From DATIKM01 sp035477595 (GTDB lineage: Bacteria; Armatimonadota; Chthonomonadetes; Chthonomonadales; CAJBBX01): a stretch of 13,831 nt of DNA. Positions 13,038 to 13,831 of the stretch are shown one piece after another. Position numbers and translations under genes: made by a program. Each line of letters begins with the position of its first letter. The first letter of the stretch is position 1. The DNA lies in assembly GCA_035477595.1 (NCBI GenBank), contig DATIKM010000100.1, positions 1 to 13,831 of the forward strand, read 5' to 3'. The notes beneath the pieces are model-generated. The model made no database searches and had not been told where the DNA came from. It saw only the letters and a list, made by a program, of their open reading frames with translations.

Positions 13038-13831
13038 CTGTGAAGGCGCATCGCGATCCTGTCGGCGAGCGCTACCACCTGTCAGTCGTTCGCGGGCTCC
13101 GGCGCGACGGCACGCGGAGCACGCCGAACCATCGTGTCCGGATGAGGAGGCTCGAAGGGGGCACGAGCCCATCGGCGCGGACGGCAGGAAGGACCTCCCG
13201 CGACGGTCGGTCGGGCGCGGCGGGGGTGATCACGGGCGCTGGCGGCGCCGTGGTCTCGAACGGCCTGGACGCCGCGTTTGGCGTGGCTCGGTTCGCGGCG
13301 GGCCATGCGGCGACGCCGTGGCGTTTGATGCGGACCGGCGAGGAGGGCCTGGTCTCCTCCGGCGACGGGGAGTACCTGCCGCGGGTCGGCCTGCTGCTCG
13401 TAATGGCGAGGATCGGGTTCCATCGGTTTGCTCTTGATCGCTGGGGTCGCCGGCCTCCTATTCGGCCCACGCCTCGCCCAAGGGCGGCGCCGCAGCCGTC
13501 CCCGCAAAGGAACTGCGCCAGTGACCGAGCGGCGTGCTATAGCAGGGCTACAGCGGCGTCCGCCGGGTGCGGTGGCGGGGTCGCCGAGGCGACTGGTGTG
13601 TGCCTCGCGCGCTGCTCGGCGCGCGTGCTGCCGCCCTTGAAGACCATCTGCCTCACATGGTGCACGCGGCGGACGGCTGCTGCGGTAGTGGCCTGCGCAG
13701 TACTGGCTGCCGACGTTCTCCGGGCGTGCGATAGGGCGTACAGGGAGTGCGTCCGCGCCGGCGGAACGCCGTAGTGGCCGAGGCGAGCCAGCGTGGCTCC
13801 GCGCCTTGGCGCCGACCTCCGACTGGGGCTC
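13038..13831. other. Unresolved 0.8-kb region; possible small gene, ncRNA or decayed DNA
   Basis: I recognise no protein here with confidence. From 13142 to about 13425 one plus-strand frame has gene-like third-position GC and a moderately protein-like composition (for example GVITGAGGAVVSNGLDAAF), but no good ribosome site. It then becomes Pro/Arg-rich, and the opposite strand shares the same bias. Predicted transcript hairpins are GCGAGCG/CGTTCGC (13065-13093) and GGCTCG/CGAGCC (13149-13169). Near the end, a Cys-containing 49-residue frame (GTG 13625 to TAG 13774) has a hydrophobic middle (AAAVVACAVLAADVL) and ends CDRAYRECVRAGG; it has no ribosome site. A GAGCCA/TGGCTC hairpin follows at 13785-13799. 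No tRNA or rRNA is seen. Confidence 0.4.
13403..13481 (+). pseudogene. Possible frameshifted TatA-like segment
   Basis: One plus frame reads GSIGLLLIAGVAGLLFGPRL from 13416 onwards. The spacing from the first LLI to FG equals that in TatA (LLI..., eleven to thirteen residues, FG followed by a basic/Pro pair), the membrane helix and hinge of the twin-arginine translocase pore subunit. There is no start codon in this frame because TAA lies at 13401-13403. An ATG at 13403 in the next frame would join it if one T in 13418-13419 were removed, giving MARIG then SIGLLLI. The amphipathic helix expected after the hinge is absent. This may be a decayed tatA or a chance hydrophobic run. Confidence 0.18.

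Noticed and set aside
13022..13774. A 250-codon plus-strand frame treated as one gene
   Set aside because: Its ATG lies inside the promoter at 13009-13037, no ribosome site is seen, and the middle is low-complexity Pro/Arg. Only parts of it look protein-like, so the region was left unresolved.
1..13831. CRISPR array, tRNA, rRNA or a phage/defence system
   Set aside because: I looked for regularly spaced repeats, the conserved TPsiC-loop words of tRNAs, and motifs of nucleases, integrases or toxins, and found none beyond the short transposase remnant.

Overview
This is GC-rich bacterial chromosomal DNA, roughly two-thirds G+C with strong G/C preference at third codon positions. The gene set combines a Tat-exported Gfo/Idh/MocA oxidoreductase, a secreted DUF1080 (3-keto-disaccharide hydrolase) protein, a secreted nucleoside hydrolase, a polysaccharide-lyase-like lectin-fold protein and a non-pyrrolysine MttB-family methyltransferase. 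That mixture is typical of Planctomycetota, Armatimonadota, Verrucomicrobiota and relatives. I cannot name a species; Armatimonadota or Planctomycetota is my best guess, and it is inference.

Layout. The left edge (1-601, minus) holds most of a PPP-type metallophosphatase. A gap of about 320 bases follows, containing a palindromic repeat. A small membrane-anchored protein with a SecD periplasmic-domain-like C-terminus (919-1659, minus) diverges from the Tat-exported oxidoreductase (1847-3325, plus); the region between them has a good promoter and two CAATG/CATTG dyads. A long minus-strand block then runs from 10278 down to 3497, in transcription order: a two-domain protein with a DUF2314-like C-terminus, a lectin-fold secreted protein, a secreted nucleoside hydrolase, a lipoprotein sugar-binding protein, an RbsC-type permease with an unusual extra domain, and PhoU. 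Two divergent promoters at 10425-10548 separate this block from a plus-strand pair, DUF1080 and MttB-like (10608-12738).

The last 1.1 kb (12739-13831) has no gene I can identify with confidence. It carries related palindromes flanking a 25-residue transposase N-terminal remnant, another inverted repeat, a near-consensus sigma70 promoter, and a possible decayed tatA-like segment.

How the genes may work together (inference). The secreted hydrolase could release ribose or a related sugar from nucleosides outside the cytoplasm. The adjacent binding protein and permease would import it, but no ATPase or sugar kinase is present in the window. The Gfo/Idh/MocA enzyme and the DUF1080 protein recall the known 3-keto-glycoside route, in which a sugar is oxidised at C3 and the keto-glycoside is then cleaved. 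No complete, clearly new defence or mobile system is visible. The most unusual items are the permease with an embedded extracytoplasmic domain, the stand-alone SecD-like protein, the palindrome/transposase remnant, and the strong promoter with no obvious gene.
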